The notes beneath the pieces are model-generated. The model ran no database searches. It saw only the letters and a program-made list of their open reading frames with translations, and was not told the DNA's origin. Positions 54,905 to 63,342 of a stretch of 64,000 bases of DNA are shown in pieces; the first letter of the stretch is position 1; every line of letters starts with the position of its first letter. Origin of the DNA: Candidatus Gallacutalibacter stercoravium (GTDB taxonomy: Bacteria > Bacillota > Clostridia > Oscillospirales > Acutalibacteraceae); contig DVJE01000017.1 in assembly GCA_018716975.1 (NCBI GenBank), forward strand, positions 1-64,000, read 5' to 3'. The position numbers and the translations under genes are program-made.

Positions 54905-55315
54905 TTACAGGTTTTTATTCACAATTTTATCAAAGGGGCCGGCCTTAACTGTGCCTTGAGACAAAGCGCTAAAGCCCAGCACCAGCAGCAGAACTTTTTC
55001 AATCACGCTAAAGCCGCTGTAAAGCAACGTATCGATATTAATCGGATAATCCAACGCAAAGGGAACATGCAGCCAACCCAAAATAACATTAAGGAAATCA
55101 AACACATCGCTCAAAGTGCCAATCAGCACAGAGATCAACCCAAAAGCCACAACGATTACAACCGCTTTGACCGCCGCACGCTTGAGCCATTCATTATTCT
55201 CTAGCAGCAGCACATAGCCTGCCAAAATCACCAGCGGCACAATTCCAAGCAACCCCATAAAATATACCGCCGCACCCAGTAATCCAACCGAAATCCCCAG
55301 TCGTGTTTTTTGCAT
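54905..55315 (-). CDS. small membrane protein of the zinc-ribbon cluster
   Basis: The 136-residue protein has three or four hydrophobic helices (GISVGLLGAAVYFMGLLGIVP, AAVKAVVIVVAFGLISVLIG, VIEKVLLLVLGFSAL). The start follows GGGAGGAC. It is the first gene of the cluster read from right to left and resembles DUF4870-type proteins only loosely. Function unknown. Confidence 0.72.
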   Translation of the reverse strand: MQKTRLGISVGLLGAAVYFMGLLGIVPLVILAGYVLLLENNEWLKRAAVKAVVIVVAFGLISVLIGTLSDVFDFLNVILGWLHVPFALDYPINIDTLLYSGFSVIEKVLLLVLGFSALSQGTVKAGPFDKIVNKNL

Positions 55316-55663
55316 AGCACAGTCCTCCCATTTAAAATATATTAAATTTTGATCCCGCCCTTTTTACAGTGCCCACACATTTCACCGCTCAGGCTGCCGG
55401 ATTCAAGCCAAACCCTAATACAATAATGATACACAACGAGCCATAAAAAAGCAAGGGCTCTTCGCCCCGATGGAAAACTTTTCTTTACAAATTTCACCTC
55501 CCGCTGTTCTGCTCAATGACAGCGTGCTCCAGCCCTGCCGTGTGCTGTGCTTTTGCGCTCCATAAACCCTCATTTTTTATTTTTATGCCAGCCGTGCATC
55601 GGTTAATACCCAATAACGTCAAAATAGAAAAGCTTATTTTTTTCACATTCGTTTGCTTAAAAA
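55316..55663. other. intergenic region with possible promoter
   Basis: On the minus strand TTGCTT, a 17-base spacer and TATCAT lie near 55454-55426 and could drive the zinc-ribbon cluster. The rest of this stretch shows no gene. Confidence 0.45.
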
Positions 55664-55717
55664 GGGGCCGTCATGCGACGGCCCCAAATGCCTTAACGGC
55701 ACCCATTCGCCGTTAAG
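55664..55717 (-). terminator. terminator of the SGNH hydrolase gene
   Basis: On the minus strand GGGGCCGT / ACGGCCCC (55685-55678, 55671-55664) is followed by TTTTTAAG. A second perfect hairpin, CTTAACGGC / GCCGTTAAG (55717-55709, 55700-55692), precedes it, closer to the gene. Confidence 0.8.
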
Positions 55718-55730
55718 ACTAATCTTTATA

Positions 55731-56369
55731 CTATAAAATTTCCAAGGTTTTCAAATATTGATAGGCCAATACGCCGTGGCCCACATCCGTAGGATGCACG
55801 CCGTCGGCCGAGAGTTCCTCAGGCCGGTATGTTTTTGTTATGCACAAGGCGTTAACAATGCCATCCATCGGAATATAATAATCGGCGAACTCCGCGCCCA
55901 AAGCGCGCACCTCTTGAATTTTGGGATCCAAATCCTCCCGCCAGCACAGCTTATCCGCCATGGTTGGCAACAAAAACGGCTCAATCAACATGATCTTAAT
56001 ATCAGGAAAATCGGCGCGCAGTTGGGTTAACAGTTGCCGGTAATTGGCGGCAAACTGCTGGGTAGAGGTAGGATCGCCGCTGTCATACCGGCGCCAGGTG
56101 TCGTTGATACCGATTAATATCGAAACAAAGTCCGGCTTGACCTGACGAAAGTCTTCTTCATAGCGCAGCAAAAGGTTTTTGGTTCTGTCGCCGCCTACTC
56201 CGCGGTTGATAAAACGAACCCCGTCGCCAAACAAAGCACGGTAAACCGCCGCTACTTTACCCGGATATCCGGCGGATAAAGAGGTGGGATCGTTTCTATC
56301 CCTATCGCAGTCGGTTACGCTATCCCCTTGAAAAAGCACGGTTTGCCCTTTGGTAAAAAACGGTTTCAT
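55731..56369 (-). CDS. SGNH/GDSL family lipase or esterase
   Basis: This protein of 212 residues has the SGNH blocks in order: LFQGDSVTDC (Ser), GVGGDRT (Gly), ILIGINDTW (Asn), and DGVHPTDVGHG (Asp/His). The start at 56369 (MKPFFTKG) has AGGAGGAGAT upstream. No signal peptide, so it works inside the cell, possibly deacetylating sugars. It lies 89 bases after the DegV gene on the same strand. Confidence 0.92.
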   Translation of the reverse strand: MKPFFTKGQTVLFQGDSVTDCDRDRNDPTSLSAGYPGKVAAVYRALFGDGVRFINRGVGGDRTKNLLLRYEEDFRQVKPDFVSILIGINDTWRRYDSGDPTSTQQFAANYRQLLTQLRADFPDIKIMLIEPFLLPTMADKLCWREDLDPKIQEVRALGAEFADYYIPMDGIVNALCITKTYRPEELSADGVHPTDVGHGVLAYQYLKTLEIL

Positions 56370-56458
56370 GTTTATCTCCTCCTGTTTGAAAGCCCTACGG
56401 CTCATCGTTTTGTTTCTGCCCGGCAGAGTTCCATCTATCGCTACAGCCGCTTAACATC

Positions 56459-57325
56459 TTACGCTTTGGCAAGATAAATCAGGCCCAATGTGTTCGGGCC
56501 GCAGTGCACTGAAACCGAGCAACCGGTATCCAGCACCAAAATCTCGCGGAAGGGATGCACTTGGCGGATCTTGGCCGTCACCCTATCCAAAATTTTCTTA
56601 TCCACGCAGCATTGCGCAACTAAAATAACGTCGTCGCAAATATCGGTTCGGTTTGCCAGCTTTGCCTCAACATATTGCTCCAACACATTAGCCAAATCGC
56701 CACGGTATTTGCGCCCCACCACCATAGCGCCGTCACGCACCTCAATACAAGGCTTTAAATGGAACAAGTTCGCCCCCAGCTTGGCAACGCCTGTGCAGCG
56801 GCCGCCTTTATGCATAAACTCCAACGTATCTAAAATAAAACTGGTTTGTATTCTATCGCATTCAGCGCGGCTGCGTTCGGCAATTTGAGCCGCCGAAAGC
56901 CCGCTGTCTCGCATTTGGGCGGCCATAATCGCCAAAAGCCCCATCCCTGCCGAGATATTACGGGAATCCACCGGATAAATACCGGAGAAGTTTTCTGCCG
57001 CCATTTTGGCAATATTGTGGGTAACGGTAAAAGAAAGGCTAATGCTAAAATGCACCACCTCGTATCCCTGGCTGCTCCATTCCCGGTACTTCTCTTCATA
57101 ATATAACTGATTCGGCGCACTGGTAGTGGGCAACTCTCCGGTACGCCGGCAGTATTCAAACAGATCCGCCGGCTTTACGTCTACGCCATCTAGGCAAGGC
57201 TTATCGCCCAAGTTTACCGGCAGAGGGATTACCTCTATGTCGTACTTATCCGTCAGTTCCTTTGACAAATCGCAGGTACTGTCGGCCACAATTTTTACTT
57301 TTTTCCGCACTTGCTCATTTTGCAT
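56459..57325 (-). CDS. DegV family fatty-acid-binding protein
   Basis: The 288-residue protein matches the DegV/FakB family: VADSTCDLSKELTDKYDIEVIPLPV near the start, then LPTTSAPN, HFSISLSFTVTHN and LDTLEFMHKGGRC. FakB proteins bind fatty acids for phosphorylation by FakA. No FakA gene is in view. AAAGGAG lies about ten bases before the start. Confidence 0.92.
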   Translation of the reverse strand: MQNEQVRKKVKIVADSTCDLSKELTDKYDIEVIPLPVNLGDKPCLDGVDVKPADLFEYCRRTGELPTTSAPNQLYYEEKYREWSSQGYEVVHFSISLSFTVTHNIAKMAAENFSGIYPVDSRNISAGMGLLAIMAAQMRDSGLSAAQIAERSRAECDRIQTSFILDTLEFMHKGGRCTGVAKLGANLFHLKPCIEVRDGAMVVGRKYRGDLANVLEQYVEAKLANRTDICDDVILVAQCCVDKKILDRVTAKIRQVHPFREILVLDTGCSVSVHCGPNTLGLIYLAKA

Positions 57326-57765
57326 TCTATCCGGCTCCTTTCCAAATGCACCGCCTTATTGCCCGGTTAACCGGGAAGGGGGATTTCAGGGGGGCTTTAG
57401 GGCAAAATAACCGAAACCGTTTCCGTTGCCACGATGCAATTATAGCATCAAGCTGCACATAATACAACTAATTTCCTGGTTTTGCCTAAGCTTGCGGCAA
57501 TCCGACTCTAAACCGGTAAACACAAAACACCCTATGAAACAGTGTGTCAAGCCAAAAACGCTACGATCTGATAAAGTTGTAAAAGATTTTTTGCTGTTCT
57601 TTTTTGACGAAATATGCTATAATGCCCACGAGTATGCGGTTTGGCGACCGCAAGCAACTTTTTGCTTCTCAACAAATTTTGTGAAGCAACTATATCAAAT
57701 CAACATGCGGCCGGGGCGGTTACTGAAAAGATTCGGCGGCAAAATTAGGAGGCCTGTTTATCATT
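57326..57765 (+). promoter_or_regulatory. leader of the Ser/Pro-rich protein gene, with extended -10 promoter
   Basis: An extended -10 TGCTATAAT ends at 57623; no good -35 was seen. Downstream, TGCGGT-TTGGCG-ACCGCA (57635-57652) forms a hairpin. The segments AAGCAA (57652-57657), TTGCTTC (57662-57668) and GAAGCAA (57683-57689) allow two mutually exclusive hairpins. The ribosome binding site is TTAGGAGG. The region 57326-57600 shows nothing recognisable. Confidence 0.5.
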
Positions 57766-58815
57766 ATGAGAAAGATACAACGGCTATTGGCCGTGTTTTT
57801 AATTGCTTGCTTAGCAGTTGCGACAATCAGTGGGACCGTATTTGCTACTGAAACCTCCTCTAGTTCTGATAGCTCCCTACCGTCCAATTCCGACCCCAGC
57901 GGTACAGAAAGCGTAGATGACTCCACCTCTGTTCCTCCCCCATCTTCCAATCCATCAACAAATCCTGATCCATCTGATGGCGGAGAGCAGGAAAACCCTT
58001 CGACATCTTCATCACCTGATAACAACACTTCTTCATCCAGCTCCTCTGAGTCAGAAAATACAAATCAACCCCCTCCCAATTCCTCTGAAACCACACAGGA
58101 TCCTTCGCCTGAAAGCACCGAGAGCATGCTGACACCACCGGTTTACGAATATGAACCCATCCCGGAGGTAGAGGCTTCGGTACCCTCCCTGCTCTCTGCC
58201 CCCTCTCAGCAAACGCCTCACGATCCGGCTTCAGAAAACTGGGAAGAGCTGCTTTCCCAATTGGAATCCGGCAGCGATTCTTCACAAGAGGATCCTATTT
58301 TCGGTAATACAAGCGATACCGGAGACGGCGATGGCGCCGGAACGCTCAAAAGCATTCAAGGCGGTCGGGAAGACAGTTTATGGATTCTATTAACCGGCAT
58401 CGGCCTTTTGCTGCTGGCATTGGGCGGTATCGGTTATGTGGTATACAGCCAATTCTTTTCTCGCAAAAATCGTGCCGGCATAGCGTCAGATGGATCTGCG
58501 GAGCAAGCGGAGGAATGGAATGCCGGGCACGCGGCATATGATACCGGCGGCTATGGCGACGATTACGGCGAAGATGTTTTAGACGACTATCAAGACGGCT
58601 ATGACGGCCCCGACGCCGGGCAAGCCGCACCTTCCCCCTCTCAAACAGCCGGCTCTCAAAACAACGCTCAAAAAGATACAAACAATCAGCAAAATAAAAA
58701 TGCCGGGCAGGCCGGGCAAGGTGTTGATAAAAACCAGGCTTATTGGGATAGCTTCTTTCAAGAGGCAAACGAATCGATGAAAAGAAACGCCGGCGAAACA
58801 CCCGACGACAAATAA
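57766..58815 (+). CDS. secreted Ser/Pro-rich single-pass membrane protein
   Basis: The 349-residue protein begins with a signal peptide (MRKIQRLLAVFLIACLAVATISG). Residues about 28-190 are Ser, Pro, Asn, Asp and Glu rich with little predicted fold, suited to wall spanning. A membrane helix at about 207-226 (WILLTGIGLLLLALGGIGYV) is followed by an acidic, Gly/Tyr/Gln/Asn-rich cytoplasmic tail. No enzyme motif is seen. Its codon use is less GC-biased than its neighbours in the Ser-rich part. Next to it is the BusR-like regulator gene. Confidence 0.8.
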   Translation: MRKIQRLLAVFLIACLAVATISGTVFATETSSSSDSSLPSNSDPSGTESVDDSTSVPPPSSNPSTNPDPSDGGEQENPSTSSSPDNNTSSSSSSESENTNQPPPNSSETTQDPSPESTESMLTPPVYEYEPIPEVEASVPSLLSAPSQQTPHDPASENWEELLSQLESGSDSSQEDPIFGNTSDTGDGDGAGTLKSIQGGREDSLWILLTGIGLLLLALGGIGYVVYSQFFSRKNRAGIASDGSAEQAEEWNAGHAAYDTGGYGDDYGEDVLDDYQDGYDGPDAGQAAPSPSQTAGSQNNAQKDTNNQQNKNAGQAGQGVDKNQAYWDSFFQEANESMKRNAGETPDDK

Positions 58816-58891
58816 TGGCAACGGCTCACTTTTGGTATCTGCTCGGCAAGCATAGCTATCCGCATCAAACTTTGCAAAAAGGAGGTATACA

Positions 58892-59509
58892 ATGAGAAAA
58901 AGCGACACGCCATCTGTCTATTCCCAAGTGGCGTTTGATTTGGCTTCTAAAATAGCCAGCGGTGTTTGGAGCGAAAACACCCGCTTTTCCGGCCGCTCAT
59001 TAATGTCTACCCAATACGGTGTCTCGCAAGAGACCATCCGCCGGGCGTTAAAGTTGCTGTCTGACCAAGGGATTGTAGGGGTGCAGCAAAACAGCGGCGC
59101 CGTGGTGCTTTCAAAAGAAAAGGCAGCTGCCTATGTTGCAAAATTCCAATCGGCGCAGGATTTGCGGGCCCTAAAAAACGAGTTGCGCACCCTTATGGCG
59201 GAACGCAGCCGTTTGGATGCGCGCATTGAAGAAATTGTTACACGCATTACCGATTTAAAAGATCGTTTCACAAGCAGCGATCCGCTGCATAATTATGAAT
59301 TTGAGATCGCACCAGGCTCTCGCCTTGTTGGTAAAACGGTTCGTCAGGCGAAGTTTTGGCAAAATACAGAGGCCACAATCGTTGCCATTATCAGTGACGG
59401 TAAAATCAACCTTTCACCCGGGCCGGATGCCGTGTTCCAAGCGGGTGATACGCTGGTGGTGGCCGGCACGCCGGATAACGCCAACCGTGTGCGGCATTTT
59501 ATCGCTTAG
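58892..59509 (+). CDS. BusR-like GntR regulator with RCK_C domain
   Basis: The 205-residue protein has a GntR-type winged helix at residues about 8-72 (VYSQVAFDLASKIASG, YGVSQETIRRALKLL), a coiled coil at about 85-125, and an RCK_C (TrkA_C) domain at about 130-205: PGSRLVGKTVRQAKFW and AVFQAGDTLVVAGTPDN. This domain order is that of BusR of lactic acid bacteria, whose RCK_C domain binds c-di-AMP to repress osmolyte uptake. The gene lies directly ahead of a cation/proton antiporter gene. c-di-AMP binding here is inference from the architecture. AAAGGAGG precedes the start. Confidence 0.88.
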   Translation: MRKSDTPSVYSQVAFDLASKIASGVWSENTRFSGRSLMSTQYGVSQETIRRALKLLSDQGIVGVQQNSGAVVLSKEKAAAYVAKFQSAQDLRALKNELRTLMAERSRLDARIEEIVTRITDLKDRFTSSDPLHNYEFEIAPGSRLVGKTVRQAKFWQNTEATIVAIISDGKINLSPGPDAVFQAGDTLVVAGTPDNANRVRHFIA

Positions 59510-59578
59510 TTACTGGGTGCACAGGTTATTTTGTTTTGTGCCATAAAGCCACCGTTTCATAACAATGTTTTAATACAC

Positions 59579-59624
59579 ACCGCCGTCAAGCCTCATCTGT
59601 TAGAAGGCTTGCGGCGGTTTTTTG
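59579..59624 (+). terminator. terminator after the BusR-like gene
   Basis: ACCGCCG...TCAAGCC pairs with GGCTTG...CGGCGGT (59579-59592, 59606-59618) and is followed by TTTTTTGA. It separates the regulator from the antiporter, which has its own promoter. Confidence 0.85.
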
Positions 59625-59689
59625 ACCTTAAACATAAATTTAACTGGAAAATGAGCCAGACGCCTTCTCTCATTTATTTATTTCCGCCA

Positions 59690-59718
59690 TTGAAATTTGA
59701 CGAATTACGTACTATAAT
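59690..59718 (+). promoter_or_regulatory. antiporter promoter
   Basis: TTGAAA (59690-59695), a 17-base spacer and TATAAT (59713-59718). The spacer contains a dyad-like GACGAATTACGTAC that could be an operator for the neighbouring regulator; this is speculative. Confidence 0.7.
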
Positions 59719-59794
59719 GCTTGAGGTTTTTTTAACAAAGGTAAATGCTGTTATACCGGCAGCTGATGTGCCGAATGATTTGAGGAGGACCCGT

Positions 59795-61084
59795 ATGTCG
59801 TATCGCTTTTTATTGGATCTCGCGCTGATTTTGCTCAGCACAAAAGTGCTTGGCTTGTTAACCAAGAGTTTTCGCATGCCCCAGGTGGTAGGCGCGTTGT
59901 TGGCTGGCCTTATTTTGGGGCCCGCTGTATTAGGTGTGTTGGAAGAAACGTCGTTTATCACCCAAGTTTCTGAAATCGGCGTGATTGTGCTGATGTTCAC
60001 CGCCGGGTTGGAAACCGATGTTAAGGAGCTGAAACGTTCCGGCGGGGCGTCTTTTATCATAGCACTCCTAGGGGTAATTATTCCTTTGGGCGGCGGTTTT
60101 CTGTTGGCCTATTGCTTTAACGGCGAAGTGGTTTCCGACGCCAGCGCCAGCGTCTTTTTACAAAATATTTTTATCGGCGTTATTTTAACAGCCACGTCGG
60201 TGAGCATTACAGTTGAAACCCTAAAGGAAATGGGCAAACTCAACACACGGGCGGGCAATGCGATTTTAGGCGCGGCCATTATTGACGACGTGCTCGGTAT
60301 CATCGCGTTAACCCTGGTTACCAGCATGGCCGATACTTCGGTGAATATCGGTATTGTGCTGCTACAAATCCTGGGGTTTTTTGTATTTGCAGCCATAGGC
60401 GGCGTTGCTTTTTACTTTTTGTTTAACAAGCTGCAAAAGCACTACAACAAAGATATGCGGCGCTTTGTCATTTTGGCCTTTGTGTTTTGCCTGCTGCTTT
60501 CCTACTGTGCCGAACGCTTCTTTGGCGTAGCGGATATTACAGGCGCCTTTATCGCTGGATTGGCGGTATCCAACACCCAGCGCACCACTTATATTGCTTC
60601 ACGGTTTGAAACGGTATCTTACGTATTGCTTTCGCCGGTTTTCTTTGCCAGCATTGGTTTAAAAGTGGAACTGCCCAATATGACGCCCTCGATTATTCTA
60701 TTTTCGGTGCTGCTCGTGGTGGTGGCTATCCTCACAAAAATCATCGGCTGCGGCTTGGGCGCAAAGCTGTGCCGTTACACCAACGCTGAATGCGCACAAA
60801 TTGGCATGGGGATGGTATCCCGCGGTGAAGTTGCCCTGATTGTGGCCAGCAAAGGCGCCGCGGTGGGGCTTATGTCTTCTGTATTCTTTGGCCCCGTAGT
60901 AATTACAGTGGTGCTTACCACCATAATTGCTCCTATTCTACTGAAACTAGTGTTTCGCTCAAAGAAAAACTCCTCAGATGACGGCGAACAGGAGCAACCC
61001 ACCAGCAAGCTGGTAGAAAGGGTAAATGAGTTGCATGAATATGGCCAACAGGATCAGGAAACCACCTATCCGCTTGGAGATTAA
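59795..61084 (+). CDS. CPA2-type cation/proton antiporter
   Basis: This 429-residue membrane protein starts at ATG 59795, behind GAGGAGGA; a longer open frame upstream runs through the terminator and promoter and is not used. About twelve hydrophobic helices are seen. Motifs of the Kef/NapA-like group are FRMPQVVGALLAGLILGP, LMFTAGLETD, AAIIDDVLGI (ion-binding Asp pair) and GLAVSNT. A short acidic, Gln-rich tail follows. The partner gene encoding a BusR-like regulator suggests control of K+ or Na+ balance by c-di-AMP. Confidence 0.9.
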   Translation: MSYRFLLDLALILLSTKVLGLLTKSFRMPQVVGALLAGLILGPAVLGVLEETSFITQVSEIGVIVLMFTAGLETDVKELKRSGGASFIIALLGVIIPLGGGFLLAYCFNGEVVSDASASVFLQNIFIGVILTATSVSITVETLKEMGKLNTRAGNAILGAAIIDDVLGIIALTLVTSMADTSVNIGIVLLQILGFFVFAAIGGVAFYFLFNKLQKHYNKDMRRFVILAFVFCLLLSYCAERFFGVADITGAFIAGLAVSNTQRTTYIASRFETVSYVLLSPVFFASIGLKVELPNMTPSIILFSVLLVVVAILTKIIGCGLGAKLCRYTNAECAQIGMGMVSRGEVALIVASKGAAVGLMSSVFFGPVVITVVLTTIIAPILLKLVFRSKKNSSDDGEQEQPTSKLVERVNELHEYGQQDQETTYPLGD

Positions 61085-61124
61085 ATTTCATAAACAGCCG
61101 GCTTAAAATAGCCTCTGCTTTCAG

Positions 61125-61170
61125 CAAAACAGGCCCCTGCTATGTATTCTTGCAGGAGCCTGTTTTGTAT
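61125..61170 (+). terminator. antiporter terminator
   Basis: AAAACAGGC...CCTGC pairs with GCAGG...GCCTGTTTT (61125-61139, 61151-61165), leaving an 11-base loop and a short T run. Confidence 0.8.
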
Positions 61171-61181
61171 ATATAATTTCC

Positions 61182-61237
61182 CAAATATGCAACGAACTTA
61201 AATTTTCTGTTGCATATTTGCACCTATCAGTGTATAA
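61182..61237 (+). promoter_or_regulatory. promoter and operator-like inverted repeat of the first XRE gene
   Basis: Perfect 11-bp arms AAATATGCAAC / GTTGCATATTT (61182-61192, 61208-61218) overlap the promoter TTGCAT (61209-61214), a 17-base spacer and TATAAT (61232-61237). The repeat covers the -35 box, a good position for repression by the XRE protein encoded next. Confidence 0.75.
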
Positions 61238-61277
61238 TGTGCACAGTGAAAGTTTTCTTCATACAGGAGTGAAAATT

Positions 61278-61616
61278 GTGAGTGAACAAACCATGCGGGA
61301 AATTGCAGCCCGGCTGCGCCAGCGCCGTTTAGAATTGGATATGAGTTACCAGCAATTGGCGCAACTAACCGGTATGAGCAAGTCCACCCTGCAGCGTTAT
61401 GAAAGCGGCGGAATCAAAAATCTGCCGCTCAGCAAGCTGAAAGAGCTGGCTCAGGCCTTGCGGTTGGATCCGCAGGAGCTGATGGGCTGGAATGACCCAC
61501 CGGACGGACTCGACAAAGTATACTTCAATTTCGCCCGCCAGGCCCAGCAAGAGCAAATTGATCCGCAAGACATCCAAGCAGCTTTAGACATGATAAAAAA
61601 ACTGCGCGGGAGGTGA
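61278..61616 (+). CDS. XRE family helix-turn-helix regulator
   Basis: This protein of 112 residues starts at a GTG (61278), with AGGAG eight bases upstream; the ATG at 61218 lies inside the promoter and is rejected. The HTH is at about 10-65: MREIAARLRQRRLELDMSYQQ and LTGMSKSTLQRYESGG. The C-terminal part is short and helical. It is followed five bases later by an ImmA-like peptidase gene, the usual repressor/antirepressor pairing. Confidence 0.9.
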   Translation: MSEQTMREIAARLRQRRLELDMSYQQLAQLTGMSKSTLQRYESGGIKNLPLSKLKELAQALRLDPQELMGWNDPPDGLDKVYFNFARQAQQEQIDPQDIQAALDMIKKLRGR

Positions 61617-61621
61617 AATAA

Positions 61622-62416
61622 GTGAATTGTAAAAAAGAGAACGGCATTCCCGCTGCAGCTGGCGGTGTTGATCCGGGCAAGCTGCCTTACCAAAAAGAGA
61701 ATGAAAACGTTAGAAAAGCACTCTATCAGGGCGTTAGCGCGTTGCGCCGTCAGTGCGGTATTTCGTTTGCGGATTACCCTTTAAGCGTACCTATGCTGTG
61801 CCAAAAGCAACTGGGCATCCCGGTGGGATACCTGCCTTTGCGCACACCGGGCCTAAAGGGGATGGCTTCTTTTGGCGGCGGCTGCGGTTACGCCGGCGAC
61901 GTAATCCTCATCAATAGCAGGCAAGGGCTGCGAGAGAGAAATTTTATCTGTGCCCACGAACTGATGCACCTAACCTTTCACCGCAGGGAACCCGGCTATT
62001 CCTTTACCTGCTACGAAGCGCCCCCGTCCGGCAAGAGCGCTTATTTAGAGTGGCAGGCCAATGAAGGGGCGGCTGAATTGTTGGTTCCCGCCCGGCTTCT
62101 GTTGCCGATCATCGGCCAAGCCTTTGGCGGGCTGCGGGACTGGCGGGATTTTGAACGGTTTAAGCAAGATACCGCCAGCCGCTTTGGCGTGGCCCCTACC
62201 GTGATTAGCTACCGTTATGAAAGCCTGCGGTTTGAGATAAGCCAATACCTTTCTGGCGTACCGTTGCATCACATTCAATTGCTAACCCGCCGCCAAAAGG
62301 CCCGGCTGCCAACACCAGCCTCTTTAAACGATTTACAGCACCGTCTCTTTCTGAGGGAACAAAATCATAATGAAACCAGAAAGCTTAATTGGCGCATGCT
62401 TGCTGTTACCCCTTAA
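61622..62416 (+). CDS. ImmA/IrrE family metallopeptidase
   Basis: The 264-residue protein has the zinc motif HELMH in FICAHELMHLTFH at about residue 108, with a downstream Glu in WQANEGAAELLVPARLL. It belongs to the ImmA/IrrE (DUF955) family, which cleaves or inactivates XRE repressors. Start is a GTG with GGGAGG eight bases ahead. The C-terminal 60 residues are basic and do not match the core family. Confidence 0.9.
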   Translation: MNCKKENGIPAAAGGVDPGKLPYQKENENVRKALYQGVSALRRQCGISFADYPLSVPMLCQKQLGIPVGYLPLRTPGLKGMASFGGGCGYAGDVILINSRQGLRERNFICAHELMHLTFHRREPGYSFTCYEAPPSGKSAYLEWQANEGAAELLVPARLLLPIIGQAFGGLRDWRDFERFKQDTASRFGVAPTVISYRYESLRFEISQYLSGVPLHHIQLLTRRQKARLPTPASLNDLQHRLFLREQNHNETRKLNWRMLAVTP

Positions 62417-62484
62417 TCAGCTGTTTACCGCCTATAAAGAATGTAAATTGTAAAATACAGGAATAATTTTCCTTTTTATTTCGG

Positions 62485-62513
62485 TTGAAAAGCTTAAATC
62501 TGTGTGATAGGAT
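62485..62513 (+). promoter_or_regulatory. promoter of the second XRE/ImmA module
   Basis: TTGAAA (62485-62490), a 17-base spacer and TAGGAT (62508-62513). The second module therefore appears to be transcribed independently of the first. Confidence 0.6.
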
Positions 62514-62573
62514 AGAGATGGAAAGCTTCACCGATGCGGGCATAGCTCATTCAACCGTAAAAAGGAGGTTCCT

Positions 62574-62924
62574 ATGTTTTACGACATTTTTGTTAGCTTA
62601 TGCAGAGAAAAGGGAATAAAGCCCACCCCTCTTGCGCATGAACTGGGGATCAACGCCGCCTCGGTTTCTTATTGGAAAAGAAGCGGCTCAACTCCAAAGC
62701 AAGAAATATTAAATAAAATAGCCGATTACTTTGGCGTGTCGGTGGATTTTCTTTTGGGTAAAACCTATATCCGCGACAGAAACACGCCTGAAAACAAAAC
62801 CATTACCGACGAAGATATTAAATTTGCTTTATTTCACGGTGCGGACGACATCACCGACGAAATGTATGAGGAGGTGAAGCGTTACGCCCGATATATAAAG
62901 GATCATCGAAATGAGGACGAATGA
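62574..62924 (+). CDS. XRE family helix-turn-helix regulator, phage-repressor type
   Basis: The 116-residue protein has an HTH at about 5-60: LAHELGINAASVSYWKRSG and ILNKIADYFGVSVDFLLG. The VSVDFLLGK end is typical of phage and conjugative-element repressors. AAAAAGGAGG precedes the start. Its stop overlaps the next gene by 14 bases. Confidence 0.9.
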   Translation: MFYDIFVSLCREKGIKPTPLAHELGINAASVSYWKRSGSTPKQEILNKIADYFGVSVDFLLGKTYIRDRNTPENKTITDEDIKFALFHGADDITDEMYEEVKRYARYIKDHRNEDE

Positions 62925-63342
62925 ACTTTATAATCTGGCCCAAGCTCACGGGATTCGGGTAGATTGTATGCGTCTGCCCTATACCCAATCGCTTTCCATT
63001 TATTACGAGGGCAAAAGCTATATTGCCATCGACCCTTTGCAGCTGGAAACCAACGCACAGGAGCGGGAACGCTTGTCCCACGAGTTGGGCCACTGCGAAA
63101 CCGGCTGCTTTTACAACCGTTACAGCCCCTGCGATGTGCGCGGCCGCCACGAAGAGCGCGCCAATCGTTGGGCTGTGCGGGCACTGATCCGGCGGGATGA
63201 GTTAGATGAAGCCATACGGTGTGGAATCCGTGAGGTTTGGGAACTGGCGGAATATTTTGATGTAACCGAAGATTTTATGAAAAAAGCGTTGTCTTATTAT
63301 CAGATGTTGGATCAGGCGCAGGCAGACGCGGCGGGCTCTTAG
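62911..63342 (+). CDS. ImmA/IrrE family metallopeptidase, phage type
   Basis: The 143-residue protein contains SHELGHCETGCFYN (HExxH near residue 56) and the downstream HEERANRWAVRALI. This is the ImmA form found with phage and ICE repressors in Clostridia. The ATG lies inside the upstream gene's end, giving translational coupling. No integrase or structural phage gene is in view, so it may be a remnant or a chromosomal stress switch. Confidence 0.9.
   Translation: MRTNELYNLAQAHGIRVDCMRLPYTQSLSIYYEGKSYIAIDPLQLETNAQERERLSHELGHCETGCFYNRYSPCDVRGRHEERANRWAVRALIRRDELDEAIRCGIREVWELAEYFDVTEDFMKKALSYYQMLDQAQADAAGS

Noticed and set aside
59697..59718. TTGACG paired with TATAAT as the antiporter promoter
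   Set aside because: The spacer would be only 10 bases; TTGAAA at 59690 gives the normal 17.
59531..59794. N-terminal extension of the antiporter frame
   Set aside because: The extension would read through a terminator and the promoter, while ATG 59795 has a strong ribosome binding site and starts the first membrane helix correctly.
61218..61277. Upstream ATG start for the first XRE gene
   Set aside because: This ATG lies between the -35 and the start site of the predicted promoter, so it would not be transcribed. The GTG at 61278 has a ribosome binding site.
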